From Hyphomicrobiales bacterium (lineage in GTDB: Bacteria > Pseudomonadota > Alphaproteobacteria > Rhizobiales > JAJFHB01): 64,000 nt of DNA. The first letter of the stretch is position 1. Each line of letters begins with the position of its first letter. The stretch is taken from NCBI GenBank assembly GCA_021775755.1, contig JAJFHE010000003.1:49331-113330 (forward strand). The letters run 5' to 3'. Shown here piece by piece: positions 28,373-37,348 of this stretch. Under the pieces are notes generated by a model. That model worked only from the letters and a program-made list of their open reading frames with translations, made no database searches and was not told where the DNA came from. The position numbers and the translations under genes are program-made.

Positions 28373-29449
28373 CTAGTCGATCACCGTCAGGCCTACGTCC
28401 TTAAGAACATCGGCCAAATCGTTCGCAAAAACAGGCCCGAGCTCAACAGATATCTTTGCCAGCGATAGATCTGACTGCGGCAAGATGACATTCGCAACGC
28501 CAGCAGCATCGTTCTTTTTGTCTCGCCCCATGTGCGAAAATATATTCGAAATTGAAACACGATGATCCAGATGGGATTGAAATATATCTTTGGCCATTTC
28601 ATTGACCAGAAAGACATCTCGGGGAATATCGGCCTTTCGTTTGACCGCTAGCGAGTTTGCGGCATAAATGCCCATGGCCACCGCAATTCCATGTGGTATC
28701 CCAAATTTCGTGGCCGCTTCCAAGGCATGACCAATGCAATGCCCATAGTTAAAAACGTTTCGGGGGCCCAGGTCGAACTCGTCAAGTTCGATGTACCGTC
28801 GCTTGATGTCTAGCGATTTGAATGTGAAATTCCCTAACAGATCGTGGTCGTCGATCATTTTGGTTCCGAACTCAGCGTAGGACCCTATTTCGTCCTTACC
28901 ACCGATGACATGCACCTTGAGGATTTCACCAAGCCCAGAAAGCATTTCTTGTTTAGGCAGAGTTGAAAGAAACTCAGTATCAACCCAAACCGTCTGCGGC
29001 GGCCAAAATGACCCTAGGATATTTTTGGTGCCAGCGCAGTTGATGGAACTCTTCGAACCAATGCAGCTGTCGGTCTGCGCCAAGAGGGTCGTTGGTACGA
29101 AACTCCAACTCACTCCTCTCATCAATACGGTTGCCAGAAAACATGTAAGATCCTGAACCGTTCCACCGCCAACAGCAATCAGTTCGGAATTGCGCCGACA
29201 TCCAGCTTCTAGTACCTGGCCAACTGTGGTGTGGATGTTCTCAAGAGACTTTGTTGCCTCATCACCGCAAACTGCGACAAACGGCCTATCCTCGAAAAGG
29301 TCCCGTAATTTGTCAGCATGCAGATCCAGTACAATGTCATCAACGACATAGATGACGTTGGGTGCGCTAGCCAACTTCTCGGGCGGCGACCCAGCGAACA
29401 CAACATCGTAGCTGCCCTTATGCGATTTAACTGAAAACTCTTTAGACAC
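28373..29449 (-). CDS. 3-dehydroquinate-synthase-like sugar phosphate cyclase
   Basis: A 358-residue protein of the AroB superfamily, which makes carbocycles from sugar phosphates with NAD and a metal. Kept residues: GGGTVQDL (NAD loop), PTTLLAQTDS, Lys in GSKSSIN and GTKNILG, GEILK, and metal ligands in NYGHCIGHALE and PHGIAVAMG. DKK, a phosphate-binding segment, lies near the C terminus. It departs from housekeeping AroB at HGIAV (AroB has HGEAV), pointing to another substrate such as sedoheptulose 7-phosphate. GTG at 29449 overlaps the SDR stop by 8 bases; ATG at 29464 is an alternative. Confidence 0.82.
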   Translation of the reverse strand: MSKEFSVKSHKGSYDVVFAGSPPEKLASAPNVIYVVDDIVLDLHADKLRDLFEDRPFVAVCGDEATKSLENIHTTVGQVLEAGCRRNSELIAVGGGTVQDLTCFLATVLMRGVSWSFVPTTLLAQTDSCIGSKSSINCAGTKNILGSFWPPQTVWVDTEFLSTLPKQEMLSGLGEILKVHVIGGKDEIGSYAEFGTKMIDDHDLLGNFTFKSLDIKRRYIELDEFDLGPRNVFNYGHCIGHALEAATKFGIPHGIAVAMGIYAANSLAVKRKADIPRDVFLVNEMAKDIFQSHLDHRVSISNIFSHMGRDKKNDAAGVANVILPQSDLSLAKISVELGPVFANDLADVLKDVGLTVID

Positions 29450-30146
29450 GCGAAAAACCACCATCAATAAGCAGGTTTTGGCCGCTGATATAGCTATTAT
29501 CATCAGAACACAGCCAATTCACAAAGTTTGCGATCTCTGTTGGTTCTGCCAACCTCCTGATCGGCACCGCCTCGGCCATTTCGGCCATGCCCTGTTTGCC
29601 AAGAACAGATTCTGTGAGCTTGGTTCTCACAAACCCGGGCGAAACTGTGTTCACGAGCACTCCAAAACGTGCCACTTCCGCCGCAACCGCGGCGGTGACA
29701 CCATCAATCCCATGTTTTGATGCAGAATAAGCGGCTCGGTGTTCTTTACTTATCTTTCCCCAAATTGATCCGACATTGACAATACGTCCCCATCCCTTTT
29801 CGCACATGGAAGAAGATACGGCGCTGATTAGCAACGATGGAACGGTAAGATTTACATGAATAATTTCTTCAAAATCACGCCTATCTAATTTCGATATTGG
29901 GGATATCTTATTTATTCCACAGTTATTTATAAGAATATCGTAATCATTCTGTCGAACATAAGATTCAAACTGAGCTATTTCATCATTATTTGTAAAATCT
30001 ATTTTAATATATTTCGATCCTCCATGATTTTCTTGGACCTCGGATCTTCCAGTGTATTCAACAATTACCCCTTCGCCCATCAACACCTCGACGATGGCTT
30101 TGCCGATTCCTCGGGTTCCACCAGTAACAAGTGCTTTCCTTAGCAT
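29442..30146 (-). CDS. Short-chain dehydrogenase/reductase of the cyclase operon
   Basis: A 234-residue FabG-like SDR: TGGTRGIG at 8-15, NNCG near 78, Ser in NVGSIWG, Tyr-Lys in YSASK, end LIDGGFSRV. Between an FGGY kinase gene and a cyclase gene in one transcription unit, it most likely reduces or oxidises the sugar or cyclitol intermediate. The gene is AT-rich in its 5' half. Confidence 0.85.
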   Translation of the reverse strand: MLRKALVTGGTRGIGKAIVEVLMGEGVIVEYTGRSEVQENHGGSKYIKIDFTNNDEIAQFESYVRQNDYDILINNCGINKISPISKLDRRDFEEIIHVNLTVPSLLISAVSSSMCEKGWGRIVNVGSIWGKISKEHRAAYSASKHGIDGVTAAVAAEVARFGVLVNTVSPGFVRTKLTESVLGKQGMAEMAEAVPIRRLAEPTEIANFVNWLCSDDNSYISGQNLLIDGGFSRV

Positions 30147-30180
30147 TTCTTATCAATCCCTCGTCCGCCGGCGATGTCAG

Positions 30181-31368
30181 CTAGTGCGATGTCTGTTGGG
30201 TTTGATCATTGACGAACATCTGTAGGCCAACAGCCGAAGCATTCCTATCTTCCAAGTGCACCAGCCTGTCTCCAATCTCACTCTTCATTGCGTCCCACAG
30301 CATACCACCCGGGCAGGCGAGTGTACCGGTTACGTAAATCGACTTGTCGTGCTTGGCATCGAACTGCTGTATCGCCTGTGCAAAGTTGCGCGCGCACGCC
30401 CTACTAAGGGCTGCGCACTCGTCAATGACGCGCTCCGTTCTGTTGTCGGTGGGGAGTTCAGTGAGCCCTCCCGTCAGCACGTCATAAGCGAGTTTCTTTT
30501 CTGTCGCGGCATACCCCAACTCCTCAAATCTCGCATCGAATATTCTTCCACCCATCAGTCCCGGCACCACCCCGAGGTGACCCCCACCGAGAGCAGGCCG
30601 TGTTTCATACTCGCTAGACACAATGCACTGGTTCAATACTGATGCAACCTGCGCGCCCGTGCCGATGTTCAATGAAATTGGACAGCTTTCACGTGATACG
30701 GCCAAATAGCATGCGCTGGCATGGTCCCCTATTGCGCAGTAGACAGCCACGCCGCCCAGAGTCCCTACTTTAGTTACAGCACCGCTTACGCGGGGTAGAT
30801 TTTCACACTGTAACCCAAGTGATCGCATTGTCGCTGCCGCCCACGTTTGGTGAACAACGTCAAAGAGCCCCATTGAAGATGCCATGGATGAGTGAACGGC
30901 AGCCGGCCTGCCGACTAGTGAAGACACTAGATAATCTAATGGTGTCAAATAGATAAGATTGTTTGCATATTCACCACCGGACCGCAAATTTGCAATCAGA
31001 TTGGCAGTGTAATGCGGCCGTTCGAAACAACCAGTATTGGTTCGATCAAAACTCGAGACCGGAACGCGATCGCCAAAGATCCAAGAGTACATATCACTTG
31101 AGCAACGCAAATCACGGTCACAAACGACAAGCCCGTGCATTTGCCCAGTGATCCAGATGCCATGCGTTTGACACGTAATTTCGCTTCGCACCAGATCTTG
31201 AAATTCCCGAGTGAATTCATCAACCCGACTCAAGGAAATCACGCCCCGGTTATCGAGCAAATCATCATTGCGCCGAACCAAAACCGGTGTAAGGCCCGCC
31301 TTGCCAAGACTTGTTCGGAACAGCTTGACGTGTGTTGTACCCACATCAACAATCAAGCCATCACGCAT
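30181..31368 (-). CDS. FGGY-family carbohydrate kinase (sedoheptulokinase/xylulokinase-like)
   Basis: A 395-residue kinase. IVDVGTTHVKLF at the N terminus (phosphate loop), ITGQMHGLVV near 73 as in xylulokinases and sedoheptulokinases, GDHASACYLAV, the second phosphate segment LNIGTGAQVAS, and GVVPGLMGGRIFD. It is shorter than typical xylulokinase (about 480), with a compact C-terminal domain. AGGAGG stands 4 bases before the ATG, which overlaps the cytidylyltransferase gene by 8 bases. The substrate is inferred to be a ketose, C5 or C7. Confidence 0.82.
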   Translation of the reverse strand: MRDGLIVDVGTTHVKLFRTSLGKAGLTPVLVRRNDDLLDNRGVISLSRVDEFTREFQDLVRSEITCQTHGIWITGQMHGLVVCDRDLRCSSDMYSWIFGDRVPVSSFDRTNTGCFERPHYTANLIANLRSGGEYANNLIYLTPLDYLVSSLVGRPAAVHSSMASSMGLFDVVHQTWAAATMRSLGLQCENLPRVSGAVTKVGTLGGVAVYCAIGDHASACYLAVSRESCPISLNIGTGAQVASVLNQCIVSSEYETRPALGGGHLGVVPGLMGGRIFDARFEELGYAATEKKLAYDVLTGGLTELPTDNRTERVIDECAALSRACARNFAQAIQQFDAKHDKSIYVTGTLACPGGMLWDAMKSEIGDRLVHLEDRNASAVGLQMFVNDQTQQTSH

Positions 31369-32071
31369 TTATCCTCCTAGAGCGCAGGAGCTGCTCACAA
31401 AAAACGAAATCGTCCTCTACACTAACTTTTGCACCCTCAATATCAGGGATTTTTGCCAAGAGACGATTCGTACCGAGTACGGCGTAGCCCTTTTCGTTGT
31501 AGTTTTTCAGGAACTCGTCGCGCTTCCATGCCGCCACCGTCCAGTTCAATATGCTTACAATCGCATTTTCCTGGGAGGGCCGAAGCTGCTCTTCCAATGA
31601 GATATTGACCGGCAGCTCACCGCAAAATGTCTGCATTTGTGTTTGGCTGCAGGAAATCACGGTGTCGTAGTCGGGCGCGTCCAACAAGGCACCAATACAC
31701 AAATCGATTGTTTGCGAGCGCACACACGGGCATACGGGATTGATGAGTACAAAATACTCACAATCCATGTTGCTGATGATGTCTGCGTGGAACTCATCGC
31801 TGGTGGCCGTGTCCGATGCAAGGGCCGGCGGTCTTTCGTAGATCTCAACTCCTTCGGCCCGAGCATATTCCATTATTGCCGGAGAGTCGGTGTTAACGAC
31901 CAGATGGTCTATCTTTGCAGCCTGGCGGGCGGCCTCAATGGCATAACCGATCATCGGCTTGCCATCCATCAGCCGAATGTTCTTGTTTTTCACGCGCTTC
32001 GAGCCGTCGCGCGCCGGAATATGGGCAACAACCCTCTTGTGTTGCGTCGAGCTCACTTTGACCGCACCCAT
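31361..32071 (-). CDS. Acylneuraminate-cytidylyltransferase-like nucleotidyltransferase
   Basis: A 236-residue CTP-dependent enzyme of the NeuA/KdsB type. N-terminal signature HIPARDGSKRVKNKNIRLM (normally IPARGGSKxxxxKN), then VNTDSPAIMEYA and RPPALASDTATSDEF, and an acidic VSVEDDFVFCEQL end. NeuA-type enzymes give CMP-linked ketoses or acids. None of the nonulosonate synthesis genes (NeuB, NeuC) is present, so the substrate should be the product of the downstream kinase, SDR and cyclase. First gene of a four-gene operon. Confidence 0.82.
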   Translation of the reverse strand: MGAVKVSSTQHKRVVAHIPARDGSKRVKNKNIRLMDGKPMIGYAIEAARQAAKIDHLVVNTDSPAIMEYARAEGVEIYERPPALASDTATSDEFHADIISNMDCEYFVLINPVCPCVRSQTIDLCIGALLDAPDYDTVISCSQTQMQTFCGELPVNISLEEQLRPSQENAIVSILNWTVAAWKRDEFLKNYNEKGYAVLGTNRLLAKIPDIEGAKVSVEDDFVFCEQLLRSRRINA

Positions 32072-32364
32072 TGCATGCTATTTCGCTGAAATTTAGAAGA
32101 GTGTTCGCGAAGACAAATACGGTTTTTCGCGACCCTGTGCAATATGGCCGGACACGTCAGTTTGAACCGCTATTGCCTCGACCGCCAGAGTATGTAATCA
32201 GGTCAGTCGGCTGGGCTCGGGCAAAGAGTTGGTTTGAATGTGTTTGGACACCTCTGCTAACGTTCCCGCGGCAAGAATTGAACCATGCCTATCTATCATG
32301 GCATTGTAAGCTGTTGCGGATACTACATAAATTCAACCAAACATATATCAGTAGGGATTTCTCG
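32072..32364. other. Divergent spacer before the DUF115 gene
   Basis: The reading frame of the downstream gene stays open through this region from a TTG at 32071, but it has no RBS-supported start and must hold the divergent promoters. I therefore treat it as non-coding. Confidence 0.5.
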
Positions 32365-33435
32365 ATGAACGTCTTTTCAATTAGCAACATGAAATCACCT
32401 TTTGATTTTATTCATAATTACAAGTATAGAAATAAAATTAAGTACTTTAAGGACATTTATCGTGGAACACGGGGATTCATTATTGGAAATGGACCAAGTT
32501 TGACTCCTGATGATTTAGAATTGTTGAAACAAGAGGTAACATTTGCATCGAATAAAATATACCTATCTTTTGATAGAACGGATTGGCGACCAAGTGTATA
32601 TTGTTCGGAAGACGATCTTGTTTTGGAGCAACATTACCAGAACATAATGGAATCAATTAATTGCCCAATATTCTTCCCAACAAAATCTTTGAAAATAATT
32701 CCCCGCCAGAAAGGTGCAATATATTACAATTTTAATTGGCCAGGTTGGGGACATAAAAAAATGACGCCAACGCCCTATAGTTGGAACATTGCAAATGTCC
32801 TATATGGTGGAGCGACTGTCACTTATTCGTTAATGCAAATATGCACGTATATGGGAATTAGAGAAATATATTTAATCGGTTGCGATCACAACTTCGACTT
32901 AAGCGCAGAGGAATTTGTAACAAGCCACAAAATTGAACTCGGGCAAGATATAACCTACGCGGAGCTGAGACATTTATTGTTATCGACTGGGCATTTTACA
33001 GTAAACACAATCACTCATCCTGGGGATGTTATATTTGGAAATGACGCTGTTAACGTATATTCTCGCGATGGGCTAAGATATTGGCGCGCACGTCTGATTG
33101 AGGGGAGAATTGTTGAACTGGAGGCGTCGGCAACACCAGAGGACGGCACACTGGCTCCCATCAACAAAGTAGAAGTTAATGGTTTGGAAATCCGCTCAAC
33201 AGGGGCACAGAATCACTTCGATGAAAGATACCGTCTGGCCGGAGAGCGCTGGTTTACACCCAACATTAAACGGATCGAGCGTGCATACACGCTGGCGCGA
33301 GATGAAATTGAGGAACGGGGAGGATCAATTTACAATGCCACAAGAGGAGGGGCTTTGGAGGTTTTTCCGAGAGTGGATTTCGACAGTCTATTTGAGGCTG
33401 TACCCGCTGCTGCAGAAATCCAACTTCCGCCGTGA
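32365..33435 (+). CDS. DUF115/MptE-like glycan-associated protein (first copy)
   Basis: A 356-residue protein with GFIIGNGPSLTPDDLELLKQE (GxGPSL nucleotide-binding motif) at about 36-55. Later come YSLMQICTYMGIREIYLIGCDHN, the second conserved block of the DUF115/MptE-like family. Relatives include pterin pyrophosphokinases in archaea and, in bacteria, Maf-like flagellin-glycosylation proteins; here a role in glycan assembly is inferred. Start chosen at ATG 32365 with AGGGAT upstream. Very AT-rich, especially 32.4-33.1 kb. A paralogue lies at 42.4-43.3 kb. Confidence 0.75.
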   Translation: MNVFSISNMKSPFDFIHNYKYRNKIKYFKDIYRGTRGFIIGNGPSLTPDDLELLKQEVTFASNKIYLSFDRTDWRPSVYCSEDDLVLEQHYQNIMESINCPIFFPTKSLKIIPRQKGAIYYNFNWPGWGHKKMTPTPYSWNIANVLYGGATVTYSLMQICTYMGIREIYLIGCDHNFDLSAEEFVTSHKIELGQDITYAELRHLLLSTGHFTVNTITHPGDVIFGNDAVNVYSRDGLRYWRARLIEGRIVELEASATPEDGTLAPINKVEVNGLEIRSTGAQNHFDERYRLAGERWFTPNIKRIERAYTLARDEIEERGGSIYNATRGGALEVFPRVDFDSLFEAVPAAAEIQLPP

Positions 33436-33506
33436 CCGCTATTGCGAGTTGGACCAAGCATGAACTAGAAGCATATGAGCTGGAAACACACGCATGGGAC
33501 GATTTC

Positions 33507-34490
33507 ATGAAAAGAGTAATCATCACCGGCGCAACTGGATTTCTTGGGTCGCATCTGTGCGTGTCTTTCAAAAATCACGGATATGACGTCCATGCAACCC
33601 TGCGAGATGACAACGCACCCAGCACAAAAATGCGACGTTATGATCTCGAAAAGATTTCGCATATTGTACATGAGCACAAGGTTTCTTTGAGCGACTTTGA
33701 GGGTGTCTTGGATGTAATCAAGAATGTAAACCCAGACGTTATCATTCACCTAGCATCTGTTGTTGACGTAAATCGTTCAAATGTAATGCCGCGAGAAACA
33801 TTCAATGCCTCTGCGGTTGGTTTACTTAATATATTAGAGTCCACAAGGGTGCTGAATTTGGACCCAGTCGTATTTAATCATTCAACGGACAAGGTTTACA
33901 CTGGGAATACATCACCTTATTTTGAATCTCAAAGCTTCTTTGGAGGAAAAATATACGAAATATCAAAGCAGGCTCAAGATAACGTTGGACAGTTTTACGG
34001 TAAACAATTCAATAAGAGAGTAATTACTATTAGATCAGGAAACTATTTTGGCTGTTGGGATCTCGATTTTAATAGAATAATTCCTCATGCCAATATGTCT
34101 GCGTATCTCAATGCGCCAATCGTCTTAAGATCTAATGGGAAAATGAAAAGGGATTTTCTGCATGTCGACGACGCTGTCGCGTTACATCATTTGATTTTAC
34201 GAAGCCAGAAAAGCAGCATATGGGGACAGGCGTACAATTTTTCTTACGGTGTAAATGAAGAAATTATTTCCATTATCCAAAAAATTCAAAGAGAGCATGG
34301 TTCAACTGTAGACGTTTCATTAAACAGTGAAATCATTCCCGAAATCGACGATATGTGCTTGAGCAGTGAAAAATCTAAGTTGGAATTGTCCTGGGAACCA
34401 ATTTACACCTTTGACGATGCACTTAAAACGACTTGCAAAGAATATTCAGATATATTCGATTTACACAACATAAATGTACCGAAGGAATGA
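33507..34490 (+). CDS. CDP-glucose 4,6-dehydratase-like extended SDR
   Basis: A 327-residue NAD-dependent epimerase/dehydratase. TGATGFLGSHL cofactor loop, HLAS, the dehydratase-type HSTDKVY, Tyr-Lys in YEISKQAQD, and IRSGNYFGCWDLDFNRIIPH resembling the RAGNVIGGGDW block of RfbG/AscB. The substrate would be CDP-glucose from the RfbF-like gene at 40 kb. I chose ATG 33507; an upstream GTG at 33432 overlaps the preceding stop but lacks a ribosome site and adds a non-family segment. Convergent with the glycosyltransferase. Confidence 0.72.
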   Translation: MKRVIITGATGFLGSHLCVSFKNHGYDVHATLRDDNAPSTKMRRYDLEKISHIVHEHKVSLSDFEGVLDVIKNVNPDVIIHLASVVDVNRSNVMPRETFNASAVGLLNILESTRVLNLDPVVFNHSTDKVYTGNTSPYFESQSFFGGKIYEISKQAQDNVGQFYGKQFNKRVITIRSGNYFGCWDLDFNRIIPHANMSAYLNAPIVLRSNGKMKRDFLHVDDAVALHHLILRSQKSSIWGQAYNFSYGVNEEIISIIQKIQREHGSTVDVSLNSEIIPEIDDMCLSSEKSKLELSWEPIYTFDDALKTTCKEYSDIFDLHNINVPKE

Positions 34491-34520
34491 CGCTATTTGG
34501 AGCCCCTCATAAGGCAAGAT

Positions 34521-36050
34521 TTACGCCGGATCGATTGTATCAAGATACTGATATAACCTTCGTTCCTGAATTGCCGTTGGAACCTGCTCCGCGAGACGAG
34601 ATGTGCTGCGGATGTGCACTGCAAATGGTTTCTCTCTCCACAGGTACTCTTCCCATCCCGCTCTCCGAAAATCCGGCATTCGATAGTCAGAAAAACGCTT
34701 TCGTGTAACCGAACGAACCCAAAGTGGCCGCCTATTGTACTGTATCGGTAGTAATTGCTCCAAATAGAGCAGCACCCAAAAAACAAGCCTTTTTGTCAGC
34801 GAATCCCGTCCTCTCCATCCATAATTTTCTTTCCCAACAGATATTTGGACAGTATCAGCTCGGATTCTCAGGCTACGGCAGTACCGATACAGCCTGACGT
34901 TGCAGTCTCCGGTCGATCCAATTTCAACGCATTGTACAAACCATAAATACGCGTGATTAAACACTTTCTTGACAGTATCCGGCAACCGATCCGTTGCGCG
35001 TTCAAGAGGGCGAGTAAAACTGGCTCGCCATCCTCCTTTACTTAGTAGACCTTCCAGGTCCAATACCGCTCGCCTAACTTCATCGCGGTGCTTAATTCTT
35101 ATTTGAAGAAGCCAGGTTACATGGTCTTCGCGCCTGACTAGTCCATGCACATCAGAAAAGGGGCCTCTCATTTGCACTTTATTCACATGATTTATGTAGC
35201 TGGAGTATTTCCGAGCCACAATATTCATTTTTCTCAAATTTTTTAACTCGCCGTGCGAATTCGACAATTTTTCATTTTGTTCCCGGTTTAACCCTTCGCT
35301 TGCAGACAAGGGAAGTAGCATGCTCGCAACATTTTTAGCTTCCGGATTTTGGATTTCGGTTACGAATTGAGTTTTCTTTTCTTTTATTTCTAGTAAATCT
35401 TTTTTCATCAGAGAAATTAGGTTTTCTACAGTTATTACCTCTCTCTTTAGATACGAAAGGTGTAACCACGTTCGACAGGCCGTCGGAAGGCTGGAAAACT
35501 CGAAATACTCCCCATAGTCCGGCATCAAATCTACATTATCTAATGGGACAATGTGGGTATCTATAAGAGTAAAATGTGAACACGGAAAATGTCTCCACTT
35601 ATGATACCTCTTCAAATGCCACGGACTTCCCCAAACGGCCAAGCCATTTTCGGACATGTATGATATAGACTCTTTTACCCAGTGAGACTGTATAACAAAA
35701 AAATCTGCATCCAATTGTGCAACATAGCGGCTTCTAGAATACTTCAAACCTTTGTGTATTGCTGTTGCAAGACTTGTAGAACTGGGCCTATGTTTATCCT
35801 TGAATCGACTGTACTCGAAGCCATCCAACAGGAGAACATTATCGTTTTGGAGAATTGACGGTGGAATTTCATACTCTGGGTCATGATTGTTGGCGATCAA
35901 AATCCATCGAATGTCGGCACCTGGATTGATGCGACTTCCGATTTCGACATTGCTCTCGGCATGCTTCCAATGAGCATCCGTAACGCTCATCACAATTGTT
36001 ACATCGTAGTCCGATAGCGAATCTATGGGTTCTGGCGACTGCCTATCCAT
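34521..36050 (-). CDS. Glycosyltransferase with GT-A-like domain
   Basis: A 509-residue protein. DVTIVMSVTDAHWKHAESNVEIG and LATAIHKGLKYSRSRYVAQLDADFFVIQSHW give a GT-A fold with a DAD metal motif. After about residue 200 there is a long basic helical extension of about 300 residues with no recognised domain. The final gene of the seven-gene dideoxyhexose operon, with an 8-base overlap to the gene before it. Sugar and linkage unknown. Confidence 0.7.
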   Translation of the reverse strand: MDRQSPEPIDSLSDYDVTIVMSVTDAHWKHAESNVEIGSRINPGADIRWILIANNHDPEYEIPPSILQNDNVLLLDGFEYSRFKDKHRPSSTSLATAIHKGLKYSRSRYVAQLDADFFVIQSHWVKESISYMSENGLAVWGSPWHLKRYHKWRHFPCSHFTLIDTHIVPLDNVDLMPDYGEYFEFSSLPTACRTWLHLSYLKREVITVENLISLMKKDLLEIKEKKTQFVTEIQNPEAKNVASMLLPLSASEGLNREQNEKLSNSHGELKNLRKMNIVARKYSSYINHVNKVQMRGPFSDVHGLVRREDHVTWLLQIRIKHRDEVRRAVLDLEGLLSKGGWRASFTRPLERATDRLPDTVKKVFNHAYLWFVQCVEIGSTGDCNVRLYRYCRSLRIRADTVQISVGKENYGWRGRDSLTKRLVFWVLLYLEQLLPIQYNRRPLWVRSVTRKRFSDYRMPDFRRAGWEEYLWREKPFAVHIRSTSRLAEQVPTAIQERRLYQYLDTIDPA

Positions 36051-37317
36051 CCGAATCGTTCACAATTTCAAACCTCCTATAATCCCCTCGCGGATAAAGG
36101 CCTATTGCATATGTGCCTTCCAACAAATCTGTAGAAAGTTCTAAGCAAACTTCGGTCACATCATCACCATACTCGGGCGTGAGTGTCCCGCTTTGCCGAA
36201 ACATCTTGGCGGGGATATGCACAGCAATGCCGCTCCTATCTACAAGTAAAAGTGAGGCAATTGGTTGAGAGTTCACATTAGCGCACCACCCTGCGATACG
36301 TACTGCGCCCTCAATTGAGTTCGATTCCCGTCGTAACATACACAGGCCTTCTGGGGCGCCCAACGCAACATCGGACATCTCCTGTATCAGCGTAATCGAT
36401 GGCGACTCGATGCCACTAACCAGACGTTTTCGACCTCGAAGCGAACCGAGCTCCCGTTCCATTTCCATGTGGTCAGCCGCCAATGCCGCCAAAGTGCGTT
36501 CAGCAAAGAGTAATTCGGATGTGAAATAACGATGGATCTTCAAGTAGCCGGGTATTAACTTCGCGTACCAAGGTGGATTTTCTGCTAGTGGTTCATTTCC
36601 AAACACAGTGGTACGCGGGTGACCACTATTTCCTCGCCACCAAATTTGGCTACCGGTAGACCGGTTTTGTTCGAGAATGTGGCGGGCCGTAACTAACCGC
36701 GACGAAATTACCGTACCATTGCATTGGTATTCAAACTTCAACGGCAAGTTATCATCAACTGTCGTTTCTGTTTCAACACACCCGACGGCACCGCAAGGTC
36801 GGTCGAGTTGAATATTATATTTCTCTGAAATGTCTATTCGCCCCAAATTTAGGATGATTCTTTCAGAGCAATTCTTTCCAGTAACACAGCAACTTATTTC
36901 TCCAGGCCCATCAAAAGCACACCACGTTGAATACAAGATGTAATTGTCCAATATTGAAATATTCTCGGTATCGCTCATATAGGTTTTTAGATTCCCTGAA
37001 AATAGGGAATTTTCATTTCGGAGAAATACAAAGGTTATATCAATTTCGTAGGGGTAGTTTTGGTCATTGTAATACAGTGGAAAGTAGAAATCATAATCTG
37101 AAAAATAGGAGCTATACACACAGGTCAACTTACTCTGGCAAAAAATACGTTCTCTTATTACTTCATGTTTATTTACAATAGCAACAAATTCGGAGTTGTT
37201 ATATTTTTGCGGTATACGCCCACATACAAACAAATTTTTCTCCACCCAAATGGCTTCAACCGTAACGTGTTTTGAATCCTCGAAAACTTCATCATTCATC
37301 GTTACAATTATTTCCAA
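36043..37317 (-). CDS. Uncharacterised polysaccharide-locus protein, 424 aa
   Basis: I do not recognise the family. The N-terminal about 210 residues are rich in beta-prone, aromatic stretches with several Cys (CYVYSSYFSD-like, CCVTGKNC), suggesting a beta-sandwich. Around 225-260 there is a Trp-rich stretch (SQIWWRGNSGHPRTT), then an amphipathic helix with RTLAALAADHMEMERELGSL. The last 110 residues form another beta-rich domain (IAGWCANVNSQPIASLLLVDRSGIAVH). No signal peptide. It lies between the epimerase and the glycosyltransferase genes, so glycan decoration or binding is possible. AT-rich. Confidence 0.6.
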   Translation of the reverse strand: MEIIVTMNDEVFEDSKHVTVEAIWVEKNLFVCGRIPQKYNNSEFVAIVNKHEVIRERIFCQSKLTCVYSSYFSDYDFYFPLYYNDQNYPYEIDITFVFLRNENSLFSGNLKTYMSDTENISILDNYILYSTWCAFDGPGEISCCVTGKNCSERIILNLGRIDISEKYNIQLDRPCGAVGCVETETTVDDNLPLKFEYQCNGTVISSRLVTARHILEQNRSTGSQIWWRGNSGHPRTTVFGNEPLAENPPWYAKLIPGYLKIHRYFTSELLFAERTLAALAADHMEMERELGSLRGRKRLVSGIESPSITLIQEMSDVALGAPEGLCMLRRESNSIEGAVRIAGWCANVNSQPIASLLLVDRSGIAVHIPAKMFRQSGTLTPEYGDDVTEVCLELSTDLLEGTYAIGLYPRGDYRRFEIVNDSDG

Positions 37318-37348
37318 ATCAAGCTGGGGGGTATATTCTCAAGCTCGT

